A stretch of 64,000 bases of DNA. Origin: Prostheceraeus crozeri (lineage: Eukaryota > Platyhelminthes > Polycladida > Euryleptidae). Position numbers and translations under genes: made by a program. The stretch is from the NCBI GenBank assembly GCA_907163375.1, contig CAJQUW010014754.1, forward strand, positions 62,001 to 126,000, read 5' to 3'. The first letter of the stretch is position 1. Every line of letters starts with the position of its first letter. The notes beneath the pieces were generated by a model, which saw only the letters and a program-made list of their open reading frames with translations, ran no database searches and was not told the DNA's origin. Positions 31,661 through 43,975 of the stretch are shown piece by piece.

Positions 31661-31812
31661 AGACGCGTTTCCTGCTTTGTATGAACTGCAGAAATTACTC
31701 TAATAAGGGAATAATGACCTTTTGATCACAACGTATCAATGTAGGCTATATTATAATTTGAGATAATGATGGAAATCGTTTGTGGGGGGAGGGTTCGCTG
31801 TGGGACACCCGG

Positions 31813-32190
31813 TATATATATATAGACTGTAAACGCGTGAGAGGCCTATTTGGAAACTAAAGATATATGTGATGAGTAAAAGAATATCCATGATAGCCTC
31901 TAACTTCTGGCGTATTGTCTGATATCTCCGTTGAGGACAAACCACACATCTTGCATTTCCATTTTAAATAGCTCCAAATAGATTTCAGATCTAACCAGAT
32001 GAATTGGAGATTCTCCAGTTGAATTTAGGATCTTTTCAAAGTTGAATTTCTGACATCTGAAATTCAATCAGAGAAATCTGAAATCCATCTAATGTCTGAA
32101 ATTCATTTGGAAAGATCTGAAATAGATATGGAAAAGGTGCAGTTGGTTCCAAATGTTGACATGCTGGGATAGAGAAGTTTTCGGTCTTTG
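31813..32190. other. No gene; weak ATCTGAAAT(T/C)CAT repeats
   Basis: Five or so copies of TCTGAAAT-type words between 31985 and 32130, too diverged to define a unit. Confidence 0.35.
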
Positions 32191-32279
32191 AATATTACAG
32201 TCTTTTTGCGACTATAATAAGTCTGCAAAACAATAATTTAATATGGCATAACGTCAATTATCGGGAAAAAAATTGCGGA

Positions 32280-34015
32280 AAATTTTTCATTTGCATCAAT
32301 AAGATCAACATCAACAAAGAGCATCGGGACACTCCAGTGTCGACGATTGTGAACAGCTCAATGACAAAAGGTGGTCGACTTCCATTAGCAGCTTCAATCC
32401 CTTCACTCAAAATTCTGAATTCCTCACTACAATTTTGGCCCTTGGTCAATGAAAATGGCAAAGTTGCTCTCCAAAAGTTTGCAGATGAAAGGATTAAATC
32501 AGGCTCTCGTAGTCCCTGGGATGTTTTTCGGCGTCAACAATTGAAATCATTCAAGAACCTTTCAAAGAAAATTTCCATAAACGTCAATGGCAAGAAAGTG
32601 ACTATTTCCACTTCCGCAGACTTCATGAGTCGCCTCCTATTGGCAGCACAAACTGATGCTAATCTGGACTTAAAGACTATCATGGCCAACTACGAGCTGT
32701 CGCTGCACCCCTTAGCTCTTCGACGAACAAGGCGATGTCCGAACGACGACAAAAAGTGCTCTTCTCAAGGTCTTCCAGGGATTTCTCAGTGCTCAGTCAA
32801 AGCAATCGCCACTGTCTTCAACGCCACATCGACGAGTTCTTGTCTTGGACGGAATGGCCGAACTCCAGCAGCTTCCAGTTGGTAGAGCAAATAATTTCCG
32901 AGAATTGTCAGAGTTGTTTCTGGAATACATCTCTAAGAAGTCTGCAGGAAATGACGAGGTACATCTGGTGTTTGACAGGCATGACATCGGACAGTCACTG
33001 AATGATCGAACAAGGAAGTCGAGATCCAAGGGACATTCACCCAGAAACGAAAATTCCCGCTGGAACTTCGATGAGCAGAATCCTATCAACTAACTCAAAC
33101 AAAACTGCATTTACGTCAATCATTACATCGATGACAACATCAATCCAGTAGACTACAGAATGTGTCTTCGCTTAGCAGGAGAGGATCACTTATTCTCAGG
33201 GAATATACGGCTCTGCCTTCGTTTGCTGCCAAGAAGAAGCGGACACGAAAATCGTCCTTCATTTTTCCAGGTTTCCGAAGGACGTGGATGTCACTGTTGT
33301 CTCGCCTGTCTTAGTTCTACTTTTTCGCCACCTTAACAGCATTTCCAACAGAACAAGGCCTCGTCTCCGGAAGAACAGATATTCAATTGCAGCCATTCGG
33401 GAAAGTGTCGGACAACGATCGGACGTTATAACCAGCTTCCATGCCCTCACCAGATGCGACACGGTGGGGTCTTTCTACAAGAAGGGAAAGAGTATTCATG
33501 AAGGCCGACGAGCAAACCTTGTGTGCTCTATCGAACATTCAGCTTACGGAGGAGCTGCAGATGGAAACCCTTAGCATCATTTGCGACTTCATAGCGCCAG
33601 TGTACGGTTTTAAGGGAACGATATCTGAGGCGCGATGGCTTGCGCTCAGGAGAAACGCTGCTGAATCACTTGCCCCACCCACGGAATCAGCTGCAACACA
33701 ACCAAACGGGCTCAGCCTCAAGCCACGATTTGGGAGGAAGCATTGAATCCCGCTTTACAAACTCCGAAGCCGACTGATTTCGGCTTCCAGGAGGATATTA
33801 ATCCGATACCAACTACGCTTCCCCCCCGCTCCTCAGTTTATCAAGGATGTTCTCAAGTGTGGTTGCAAGACAAACTGTAGCACTGGACGATGCCGGTGTC
33901 ATCGAATGAATAGTTCATGCAATGAAGTATGTGACTGCTCAAACAGCATATGTCTCAGCGAAGACACTACGCGGGAAGATGCTCTATCTGACTCTGAGGA
34001 TGACTGTAAACTATC
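32280..34015 (+). pseudogene. Decayed multi-copy gene with PIN-like region and cysteine-rich tail
   Basis: Parts in order: an N-terminal helical region (32337-32730) with VALQKFADERIKSGSRSPWDVFRRQQLKSFKN; a nuclease-like region with VLVLDGMAELQQLP (32830) and DEVHLVFDRHD (32955), the Asp pattern of PIN/FEN-like folds; EADTKIVLHFSRFPKDVDVTVVSP (33240) and SFHALTRCDTVGSFYKKGK (33435); and a tail with KCGCKTNCSTGRCRCHR and CNEVCDCSNSIC (33855-33950), a CXC-like metal-binding pattern. Similar proteins are repeated in coral and fish genomes. Several frame changes break it. Its mobile nature and function are unknown to me. Confidence 0.6.
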
Positions 34016-34050
34016 ACTCTTTTCTATGAGACTGTTACTTTTTTAGAGAT

Positions 34051-34206
34051 AGGGGGAGGGAGGGAGGGAGGGAGGGGGAGGGAGGGAGAGGGAGAGGGAG
34101 GGAGGGAGGGGGAGGGAGAGGGAGGGGGAGGGAGGGAGGGAGAGGGAGAGAGAGGGAGGGAGAGAGAGGGAGGGAGGGAGAGGGAGGGAGGGAGGGAGAG
34201 AGGGAG
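34051..34206 (+). repeat. GGGA-rich purine tract, about 156 bp
   Basis: Runs of GGGA, GGGGGA and GAGA with no pyrimidine on the plus strand. It contains dozens of G-triplets with one-base loops, so many G-quadruplexes are possible. It follows the cysteine-tail gene and precedes the 3' end of the minus-strand LINE. Confidence 0.93.
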
Positions 34207-34785
34207 ACAATACTGATTCAGTGCTAATTCAATTGTGACAAATAACAGACGAAGTCAAAGTCGAAGACACAAATGGAAATCACAAATGGAAATCAGAAGT
34301 TACAAGTCAATTACATTTCTTCAGCATAAAATTAGCCAACATCAATTAAAAGAACTACGTCAGTCATAGTAGGTAGATGATTTTAAAATGCATACTCTTG
34401 GGAAGAAAGAGTTGCGACGCTCAAATGTTCGACAGAAAGGCACAGAGATATTTCCGAAACGACAATGAGCGTTCGTGATTACAATATAAAAGGTCATTCA
34501 TACAAAATAATCAAATGTGTCCAGAGTTGTACAATTTGCTGCCAGAGATGATGAAGGATTTTTTACGTAGTGTCGTTCGAATATTTGGAATGTACAGGGA
34601 TTCCTTTTGTCGTGAGGTTCTCAAACCGCTTTGCAGTCTGGATGGGGGAAGAAGATGGTGGAGAGGATGGTATGGGGACAGGATTTTCAGGAAATGTTTT
34701 TGTAGAGTGTTGAGATGATCAGTAATAGGCGGCGATGAAATAAACCGAATAGCTTCAGCGTAGCTCTTTTCAGGAAAGATAGTCC

Positions 34786-36861
34786 TTAGTGATGTGCGCT
34801 CAACACGTTCGATGACGATTTTAGGTCATTGGTAATAAATGGGAACCATGCTGGTGCAGCATATTCGAAAAGGCTGCGGATGTGGCTTCGATATAGACGG
34901 AGAAGTCCAGTACGGTTTCCACCGAAACGTCGTAGGGTCCGCAACCAAAAGATATGTTGACATGCCGTTCGCTTACAGCTCATGATGTGTTCTCGGAATG
35001 TAAGCCGAGCATCCGTAGTCACTCCAAGAAGTTTGATAGAATGCACCTGCGCGACTGGCGAACCATCGATAAGGATTGGCGAAGGTTTTTCATAGGCTTT
35101 TTTCGAGCTTACTATCAGTTCAACTGTTTTGTTGGAGCTAATCTGCATATTATTTGAGTCACACCAATGTTGCAAATGATCAATGGAGCCTTGAGCCCTG
35201 ACTTTCATATCATTAGTGTTTTTGCAAGAAGAGGCGATCGAAATGGTGATATCGTCAGCGTAGATGTCATGGTCTTCTGAGAGGTTCAGATCACTTATGT
35301 ATGTCAGCCACAACCACGGCCCAAGTACAGAGCCTTGGGGAACACCGCCAGTAATGTCATAGCAGTTTGATAAGACTGAATGGAGACGGACGGATTGCGC
35401 TGTACCATTCAGGAAGCTTTGTGTAAGATTAATGAGACTGGGGTCGATGTGTTGGTCTACTTGCTTTTGTAGGAGAAGCGCCGGCCGAAGCTTGTTGAAA
35501 GCTTTTGTCATATCGACCATCACTGCTCGAATGTATGGGGATCCCTGGTTTAGCGATAGCGTCCATTTGTCAAAGATTGAAATAAGAGCATTGGTTGTAC
35601 TGCCATCGTTGATGTAAGCATGTTGGTTAGGTAGCTCTAGTTGATTCTTGTATTGTTTGCAGATTATTCTTTCGCAGATCTTTGATATTGTGTCAAGGAG
35701 GGTGATAGGACGATAATGTTGAGGCATAGATGGAGATCCATTCGTTACTGAGCCATTCACTGTCGAGAAGCAGAGAAGTCGGAGTTGCAGTAGAAGCGGG
35801 GTGCCGGTTGGTGAGAAACTTGACATTAGACCATCATTGCTTAGAGCTCTTGGAAGTTCTTGGTTAAGCTTATCATTGACAAACATTTGCTTCTTAGTAG
35901 CGATACGAAGATTGATTATTCTGTTAAAGAAAGCGACTTTCTCAATTTTGTTTTGACGATAGGCTTTTGTTTTGGCCCGGCGCCATTTGGATACCGTGCG
36001 GTCTATCCATGGTGGATTTCGACGATGCTTAACGTGGATATGAGTTGAAGAGTTTATCACTTCGATTAAGATTTCATTAAAAATTTTGATTTTTTCGTTG
36101 ATATCAGGTTCCGCTATGACACCAGACCATTCCACATCGTTTAATTTGCTCAGGGCTTCGGGAACGTTTGTGCGAATTTTCGACGTGGTTGACGGACGTC
36201 GTCTGTGAGTCTGAGCGTTTCTCATCAAACCAATACAAGCATGGTCACCATTTGCAATAGGGCTTAACTTCTTTACGGACCAGTTGTCAAGGGAAAAGTT
36301 CGTGAAGACATGGTCCAAGTACGCGTTGTCTCTGGTTGGAAAGTTAACGATCTGAGACAGCCCGAATGTGTCTGAGAGTTCTGAGCAGTCCATGGAGTTA
36401 AAGTCACCGAGGATGATAATTTGCGCGGATGGGGAAGCGTTCAAAGATGTTGCCACTTCTTCGTAGAAGTAGTCTTGAGTGAGTGAGACATTGGCGTTCG
36501 GTGGATGATAGACAACAGATAGGATTATGTCTGGAGAAGAAATGTAAGATAACGCAATTGTAAGTATCGATATCGTGTTTGTTGCGAGTTCACTCAACAC
36601 TGTGAAATTCATGTCAGATAATACGTAGAAGCAGCATCCACCACCGAGGCGAACCCGACGATCACTTCTTACCACACTATAGCCAGGAATGGAAATAGCT
36701 GTGTCGTCAATGTCATCAGTGAACCAGGTTTCTGTTACCGCAATGATGTCGGCTCGATTTACTAATGCACAAGCGTGAAGTTCAGCTGTCTTGTAGCGTA
36801 GGGAACGAGCATTACAGTAGGTAATATTAGGTGGATAATTTGCACATGGTTCCGCTTTCAT
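34786..36861 (-). pseudogene. LINE endonuclease/reverse transcriptase, 691-residue open reading
   Basis: The endonuclease (residues 1-230) shows ITYCNARSL, AVTETWF, GGCCFYV, VYHPPN, ILGDFNSMD and NGDHACI, the APE motif series. The reverse transcriptase (about 390-690) shows HYRPITLLDTISKICERII, motif A VMVDMTKAFNKL, motif B GGVPQGSVLGPWL and motif C IYADDITI. Between them only about 40 residues link the end of the basic region to HYRPI, where relatives have over 150, so an in-frame internal deletion of roughly 130 codons is likely. The C-terminal tail (AIRFISSPPITDHLNTLQK and onward) continues in another frame after a lesion near 34786. Confidence 0.83.
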
Positions 36862-36927
36862 TTGATGACCGGAGATGGTAGCCGGAATTAAGGATATAAG
36901 GTTATTCAGGTTACAGCCTGACTGACC

Positions 36928-37275
36928 TTAGGTAGATGACGAACGATGTTTAGATATCCTTACAGGAATAGGTCTTGGGATAATGTCACAGTTTGTGCAT
37001 GTACGGGAAACGCTGACCGGGTCCGGTAATTTACGAATATTTTGGTTTGGAGACTCATCATCTGAACGGGACCTGGAAATTCCGAAATACCAAATCGCGC
37101 GCCTAACTCGTCGCGATGGTTTCCATGTTACACTTTCCCTGCACTTCAGAAGGTCACTGCGACTGTATGTGCGATGATGTGATGTCATCAGTTCATGAGC
37201 CACTTTCCTTTCTGCATCAGGTGTACAAGAGATAGGAACGACAGGAGATCCCAAGTCATTAACAGTCTTTGCCAT
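36928..37275 (-). pseudogene. LINE N-terminal basic segment
   Basis: A 115-residue reading with Arg/Ser-rich stretches (WKPSRRVRRAIWYFG, then DIIPRPIPVRISKHR). The YFGI...RPIPVRIS series recurs in the LINE at 60126-62125 (YFGILRKKSTARPIPVRVS), showing the two are relatives. Confidence 0.55.
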
Positions 37276-37539
37276 TGCGAGTAGATGGGGAAGATATCCT
37301 GATGGTATCAGATTGATCGACTCGCCAAGACGTATTCAACACTATGAGTCACAGACATAGGATGCAGTCGGCACAGGGAAGCAGATGGATGACGTCATGC
37401 ACGTTGGAGGAAGAGCGGACAAGCAACAAGTGGGGCCGATTGTTGAATTTTTCGAACATTCGAGGATATAAGGCAATTTTGAGGACTTTACGAAGACACT
37501 TTGGGATACTTTAAACGTAGAAGATGATAAATGACACAA

Positions 37540-38135
37540 CGATTAAAAATTGCTCGGAAATGGCGGAGCAGAAAAACGTTGCAGCAAGATGGGTGGAAGG
37601 CGCAGGACAACAGACGCGAGACGACCGCCGCCTAGCAGCGCTAGGGAAAGAGTGAACTAGGAAGTATTCCTGATGAGAACTAGGAATGCATTGATATTTA
37701 AATATTTTGTTCCCATGAATAGCGTGAAATCGTGTTATTCTGCATTCACCAAATCACTCCCTTAGTATTAGCAGTTAGTAGTCAAGAAAGCATCCAGGCA
37801 TAGCATACATATAGTTGGCTATGATTTAAGACGAACTTAGATGTATTATTACAATTCCCGGTCAGCTTAAATTTGCTCCCACTATGCTTTTTATCTGGTA
37901 AATGCTACATAATTTTCCACAGTATTGATGAATGGAAGAACAACGATTTATTCGATAATATATGTTGCCTTAGTCATGTGGATGTTCACTCGAAATTGAA
38001 ATGTTATCAAAATTCGATTCAGACTCCTCTCAGTGTGAAAACCGCCTAGACGAACAGCAATTGACTTGAGTTTGCGATTTTCAGTTTGACTTTCAGTAAT
38101 TAAGGTGGCCCTCCACCAAAGTGGTTGGTCGAAAG
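37540..38135. other. No gene recognised
   Basis: 37560-37680 may be LINE leader. The remainder is AT-rich without coherent readings. Confidence 0.3.
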
Positions 38136-38336
38136 TTAAAGCTTGAGTGCAATTGCATTTTTCATCACAAGAGCGACGTAATTCAGGGTTGAGGAAATAT
38201 AAACCGTGATATTGGGATCCGGGTCACTTATTGGCAGAAACATCACATTATCGGGTTTCGGATGAGAATCACCTTCGTGAATCATTTGCATAAATCGTGA
38301 CCAAAGAGGTCTAGGCACAGAAATCAATGAAGACAT
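38136..38336 (-). pseudogene. Short fragment of an unidentified mobile-element protein
   Basis: 66 residues with RPLWSRFMQMIHEGDSHPKPDNVMFLPISDPDPN. The composition is protein-like, and similar sequences are, as I recall, repeated in invertebrate genomes; the family name is not known to me. Confidence 0.3.
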
Positions 38337-38399
38337 CTTCCGCAGAAAATCGACATTCGGTTGACGGCCTACATTTGGTTAGGATTATCAAGCTCGTTG

Positions 38400-39912
38400 A
38401 AACATAGAAGCACTCATTGAATGTACAAAGGCAAACAACATGTTCATCGTGAACGGCTTCTACCAAAAACCTAATCACAGAAGATGGACATGGCGTAGTC
38501 CAAACGGAGAAACACTGAACGAAATCGATTACATTATTACTAACACTCCGTTTATTTTTCAAAACGTAGCAGCATTGAACAAGCTAAACATTGGAAGCGA
38601 CCATCGACCTGTGAGAGCAACAATGAAGATCGATCTAAGGAAAGAAAGGAAAATACTTCTGAGAAGTTAAACAATGAAGGTGGACCTAAACACGTTGAAA
38701 GAGAAGGGATAAGAATTGCAGTTAAAGCTGAAAAACCGCTTTGACCGTCTGCAGGATGACAACGACCTAAACGAATACGCAGAAGAGATGATAAAGATAA
38801 TTGGAGAATGTGCACAAGAAACAGTATAGACAGCAAAAAGCATTCGACTCCATTGAAACGCAATCAACGTTAGCTGCTTTACGACTATAAAGAGTTCAAG
38901 ATAACTATACAGAACTACTAAAGAACATCTATACAGATAGCTCTGTAACAGTAACATCACACAAAGAAAGCAAAAGCATCAAAATAATGAAAGGAGTCAG
39001 ACAAGGCGATACCATCTCTCCAAAGCTCTTCACGCCGACGCTGGAGCAGATTTTCCGAAAGATTAACTGGGAAGAAAGAGGCATAAACATTGAAGGAGAA
39101 AGACTGTCACATCTAAGTTTCGCGGACGACATTGTCATCGTTGGGCAGTCAGCCAACGAGCTGAAAATAATGATGGAGAAGTTAATAAACGAAAGTGAAA
39201 TACACGGCTTGAGAATAAGCACCACAAAAACAAAGTGCATGTTCAACAACTTATGTAGACGGTCGAAAATAAAAATAAATGGGAAAGAGATCGAAGAAAC
39301 CGACGACTACATACTATATCTCGCACAGAGATTCAGCCTCAATGAAAAGAACCAAGAGGAGGAAGTATCGAGGAGGATAGGTATAGCGTGGGACGCTTTC
39401 AACAAACATCGAGACATTTTCACCAGCAGCCTGCCTATCTCTCTAAAGCGGAAGGTAGTCCTACTCGAGTCCTGCGTAATACTAGCATTAATCTACGGCG
39501 CCGAAACTTGGACAATGACAAAGAAGACGGAACAGAAGATCAGAGCTACACAAATGAAGATGGAGAGAAGAATTTTGAAGATAACATTCATAGACAGGAA
39601 AACGAACGGATGGATACGAAGAATGACAAAAGCCAGGGACGCACTACAAATGATGAAGGTAAGAATGTGTCAGTGGGCAGGACATATTGCCCGAATAGAA
39701 GACAGTAAATGGTCCCAAAGATTAACAACATGGACACCATGGGAAGGAAAGCAAAGAAGAGGAAGACCGCCAAGAAGGTGGCATGAAGAAATTGCGGTGT
39801 TCTGCAACACAATTAAGTGGCCACAATTAACCGGAGACAGAAGGTGGTGGAAGTGTCATAATGAGGCCTTCACCCTGCAGTGGGCAGATATAGGCTGATG
39901 ATGATGATGATA
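38400..39912 (+). pseudogene. RTE-like LINE copy with internal deletion
   Basis: Begins in the endonuclease C-terminus (FIVNGFYQKPNHRRWTWRSP, EIDYIITN, GSDHRPVRAT; 38440-38670). Then it jumps to the reverse transcriptase core: KAFDSIETQS (about 38838), MKGVRQGDTISPKLF (38987, motif B), LSFADDIVIVG (FADD, motif C) and the C-terminus ending WHEEIAVFCNTIKWPQ...WADIG at 39898. Between AQETV and KAFDSIE (about 38830) several hundred residues of reverse transcriptase are lost. The 3' end is a TGATGATGA run (39896-39912), the simple tail usual for RTE-type LINEs. Confidence 0.87.
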
Positions 39913-40264
39913 ATTAATCGTTAATCATTGATGATAAAATGTCACTATCACAAAATATTCAATGCATTTTCTCCAACGGAAGCTGAGCGCGATGTTGTTA
40001 TTCTACTTCGACGAAGTTGAATATCTCTTCATATTTCTGGTGAAAACACTGCAATAATTCCCATGAAGTAGTAAATTCTAGCTGGCAGGAATGATTTCAA
40101 GTGCGGTCTCAGTTGATTGATATTAGTTCATGAACATATTTCCCAGCATGCTTTCAAAATGCAGTGATGAAGAACCTCAGGAATATTTATATTTAACAGA
40201 TTAAATCCGCTTCTTAACAGATTAAAAGAGGTGTAAAAAAATCCGCTTCATACTTTTATGATCA

Positions 40265-43200
40265 ATGGAAACCAACAGAATGGCCCTCAGTTCCTGGCAG
40301 CTCTTAGATGGGCAGAGGGTGCGAAGAATCACCAGATCTGGTAATAATTATAAATCCACTCAAAGACTGAAAGTGGCTACGGCCAATGTTGGCACTTTAC
40401 GGGGAAGAAGCAGAGAAGTCGTGGACATGCTCGCAAGAAGGAAGGTTGACATATGTTGTTTGCAGGAGGTGAGGTACAGAAACGAAGGCTGCACTACTTT
40501 AGGTAGCGGGGATCAGAAGTACAAGCTTTGGTATGTGGGAAATGGACACAGTTCGAATGGTGTAGGCATAATGGCAAGGCATGAGCTGGCAGACAGAGTC
40601 ATCGAGGTGAACTGACACAGTGACAGGCTCATGAGTCTGAAACTTGTTCTGGCCGATGCAGTATGGCATGTATTCTCTTTCTACGCGCCACAGATCGGCA
40701 GGCCGCTTGACGAGAAGGAAGCTTTCTGGGAGACGGTTGAGGAGAAGATCGGCAGCATACCTTCTGGTGATGGTCTTTTCGTAGGTGGAGATGTCAACGC
40801 TCACATTGGTACCGACATCGCCGGCTACGAGGAGGTGCTCGGCCTCTATGGATTCGGAAACCGCAACGCAGAAGGCGAAATGGTGCTGAACGTGTGCAAG
40901 AACCACAGCTTGAAAATCCTTAATACTATGTTCAGGAAAGACAGAGAAAAACTGATAACCTACAAGGCCGGTGGTGCAGAAACACAGATTGATTTACTCA
41001 TGATGAGGAAAATGTCTGGAGCCAGAGTTCTGGATTGCACGTCTATTCCTGGTGAAGAATGTCTAACCCAGCACAGACTGATGAGAGCGGACATAGAACT
41101 GAAAGATTGTACAAGAAGGAAAAAGACTTATGCTAAAAGAATCAAAATATGGAAACTGAAGAACGAAGAGAAAAGAAAAGAATTCGAAGAAGCACTCACG
41201 AGAAATATGGAAGGCCAAGAAGGCGAAGAAAGCGGTTACGCCAACCTTGTCACGAGCATCACAAAGCCCGGTGAGGAAGTTTGTGGTGTAACGAAAGGCT
41301 ACAGAGGGAGAGAAAGAGAGACCTGGTGGTGGAATGAGTCAGTGCAACGGAGTATTAAGGACAAAAAGGCTGCTTACAAAAAATGGCAGAAATCAGGTTG
41401 TGATGCAGATAGACAGACTATCGCCACAAGAAGCGGGAAGCGAAGCTCTGTGTTGCTGTTGCGAAGCGGAAATCCTGGGAGTCGTGGAGCGCGGACCTAT
41501 CTACACCGGAAGGTAGGAACAAGATGTTTCGAGTAGCATCTCAAATGAAGAAGGACAAGAAGGACATCGAGGGAACAGATTACATCAGAGATGAAAGCGG
41601 ATCACTGCATGTGAAAGTCGACGAGGTGAGAGAAGTGTGGAAGAAACATTTTGAGAGAGTTTCGAACGAAGAGAACGAAACTGAGTTGGAAGACACCACA
41701 CCAGTGGAAGGGCCAATCGAAGATTTCACGTTAGAAGACGTTAGAGCAGCTATCCGAAGTCTCAAGAACAGAAAGGCCCCTGGTCCGACAAGAGTCTCAG
41801 GCGACATGTATAAGCTGGCAGGTGAACCAGCGGTGAAGGTGCTTCACTCCATCTTCAACGACATCATGAAGACTGGAGTCTGTCCACAAGAATGGAGGAA
41901 GAGCCTAACGGTCGCTCTGTACAAAGGAAAGGGCGATCCCCTCCAATGCACCGAGTACAGAGGCTTACGTCTTCTGGAGCACGGGATGAAGATCTTCGAG
42001 AAGATGCTAGATAAGCGTCTGAGGAAAATGGTCTGCATCGGGGACACGCAGTTCGCCTATCGTCCAGGAAAATCCTGCAACGACGCACTCTTCATCGTTA
42101 GGAGACTGCAAGAAAAGTTTTTGGAAAAGAAGAAGAGACTCCATCACATCTTCGTCGACCTGCAGAAGGCCTTCGACCGGGTACCCAGATGTACAGTCGC
42201 ATGGGCACTTCGCCGTCAAGGTGTTCCGGAGCGACTCATCGATGTCGTCATGTCACTGTATGTCGGTTCGAAATCACAAGTCAACGTCGCAGGGGGTGTA
42301 TCTGACGAGTTCGGGATCAACGTTGGACTACATCAAGGATCCGCTCTCAGCCCACTTCTCTTCATCCTAGTGATGGAGGAGGCAACCAGAGACTGCATGA
42401 TCGGAGGTGTCTGGGAGCTCTTATACGCCGACGATCTGGTTCTGACTGGTGAGAGCAAGACGGAAGTCATGGAGAGGTTTGGGCACTGGAAGGAGAGATT
42501 GGAAAAGTGTGGTATGAAAGTCAACATCGGGAAGACCAAATACATGGTGAGCGGAAAGGAACCCAGCGAACCCATTCGCGGAGGCAGGTATCCTTGCGGT
42601 GTGTGTGGAAGGGGTGTTGGCGTCAACTCGGTCCTCTGTGGTCAATGCAACAAGTGGTGCCACAAGCGCTGCAGCGGCTTGAGAAGCATTTGTTACGTGG
42701 TCGATTTCCGCTGTCCTACATGCTCTCGCTCCCCAACTGTGCTAAGCAGCGCTCATGAAGACTATGATGAGAGTGATGACCAAGAAATGGATGAAGTGTA
42801 CGATTTCTGTTACCTCGGCGACTTCCTCGCATGCAACGGCGGATCAGAGCGAGCTGTTAAAGCAAGAGTTGCATCAGCGTGGAAGAAGTGGAAAGAGCTT
42901 GCCAGTCTTCTACGCAACTTTCATATCCCGCTGAAGTGCAGAGCCACTGTATACAGCACTTGTGTGAGATCTGTGTTGCTCTACGGTGCGGAGTCCTGGA
43001 ATCTGACAGAAAGACTGCAACATCAATTACGGGCATGCGACAGGAGAATGCTACGCTACATGTGCGGCATATCACTGACTGATAACATCTCCAGCAGTGA
43101 AGTGGCATGTCGGTGTGGCATTAGCCCGTTGGAAGAAGTGATCACGGAGAAAAGACTGAGGTGGTTCGGGCATGTGAAGAGGAGAAACGGAGAAGGAGCC

Positions 43201-43368
43201 CTTGGTCGTGTACTGGACATCGTGGTGGAAGGAGCGCGTCCTCGAGGAAGGCCGAAGAAGACTTGGCTCGCAAACGTCAAAGATGATCTGACGAGGATTG
43301 GTGCGACAGAAGAGGACGCCCAGGATCGAAACCATTGGAGACGGTTGATCAAACGTCAAACCCTCTAG
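40265..43368 (+). pseudogene. LINE polyprotein: APE endonuclease, reverse transcriptase, PHD finger, C-terminal domain
   Basis: The endonuclease has TANVGTLRGR, DICCLQEVRY, FVGGDVNAHIG (family form GDFNA) and AETQIDLLM. Reverse transcriptase motifs: KAPGPTRVSGDMY, YRGLRLLEHGMKIFEK, motif A IFVDLQKAFDRVP, motif B GLHQGSALSPLLF, motif C LLYADDLVLTGE. A C4HC3 zinc finger follows at 42595-42723: CGVC, then CGQC, KWCHKRC and CPTC. The C-terminus has YGAESWNLTERLQHQLRACDRRMLR and WFGHVKRRNGE. Lesions: TGA at 40613-40615 (CGA in origin, by context) and loss of one base near 41420, before RHKKREAKL in the new frame. The finger probably helps bind RNA, DNA or histones; that is inference. Confidence 0.88.
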
Positions 43369-43430
43369 TCATAGGGGAAACGAAGACGCCAAAAGGATAA
43401 AGTAAGTAAGTAAAGTAAGATTAAGTAATT
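40265..43430 (+). mobile_element. RTE-like LINE with PHD finger, almost complete
   Basis: One long coding region (40265-43368) and a short 3' tail of TAAG repeats (43400-43430). The tail abuts the C-terminal part of a pogo/Tigger transposase, so the LINE landed in that older element. Only two small lesions are seen in about 3.1 kb, making this the best-kept LINE in the window. Confidence 0.88.
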
Positions 43431-43975
43431 CTTCAAAAAAGTAGTCAGTGAGCTTCTTTTTCTTCATCACTTTCATCCGTTGCTTGGCAGTAACGTCATC
43501 GAGCTTGTCACACAAAGGCAGGACTGCGGAATCATCAACATTTCTCTCAATGTACTGTCTCATAACATCCAACGCTTGGCGGGCTTCTTGGTTGGTGACT
43601 GGTTCTGTAGAATAGGCTAATTAGGAGCAATCACATTGGCTGCCGCAGAATAACGCTTCCACGCCTTCCTTTCGCTTTCAATCGGTTAAACGAGTGCCGT
43701 ATGTATAGTGGAGATAATAAGTTATGTCACCATTTTCTTATCAACTACCCTCATCTATCAATCGATAAATCAAACGCTTACGTGTAGAATTCAAGGCACG
43801 GCCACAATGTGCTGTCGCAGATATTAAACATCATCCAATACAGATATTTCTCGCCTTTCACCGAACTAAAAGGTGTCGCTATAAGGATGTATTCCTATCT
43901 TGAAGCTATATGTTTCCGCCGGTACTGTGTTAAGGTGTCGTTTTAAAGAGATGTCGTTATAGGGAGGTTCGACTG
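43430..43975 (-). mobile_element. pogo/Tigger remnant
   Basis: The right end is the classic pogo/Tigger terminus, CAGTCGAACCTCCCTATAACGACA in reverse, ending at 43975 and followed by TA. On the minus strand 43440-43620 encodes the transposase C-terminus: TNQEARQALDVMRQYIERN, then a Lys-rich run and KKLTDYFF. LTDYFF resembles the PCNA-binding box described in pogo transposase. The DDE core is missing, so this is an internally deleted copy. The other end is hidden by the LINE inserted at about 43430. Confidence 0.72.

Larger units (their letters stand above)
30261..31812 (+). mobile_element. Tc1/mariner (IS630 type, DD41D-like) transposon
   Basis: The inverted ends are CCGGGTGTCCCACAGCGAA (30261) and its reverse complement ending at 31812, flanked by TATATA on both sides, consistent with TA target sites. 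A C-run differs in length between the ends. The inside holds one transposase gene on the plus strand, with a 121-bp insertion. Confidence 0.9.
34360..37290 (-). mobile_element. CR1/Jockey-like LINE, internally deleted
   Basis: The minus-strand order is: a basic N-terminal piece (36928-37275), an APE endonuclease and reverse transcriptase in one long open reading (34786-36861), then a C-terminal tail in a shifted frame down to about 34400. The 5' leader may extend to about 37680, where a GC-richer, ATG-poor stretch lies. No target duplication was identified. Confidence 0.8.
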
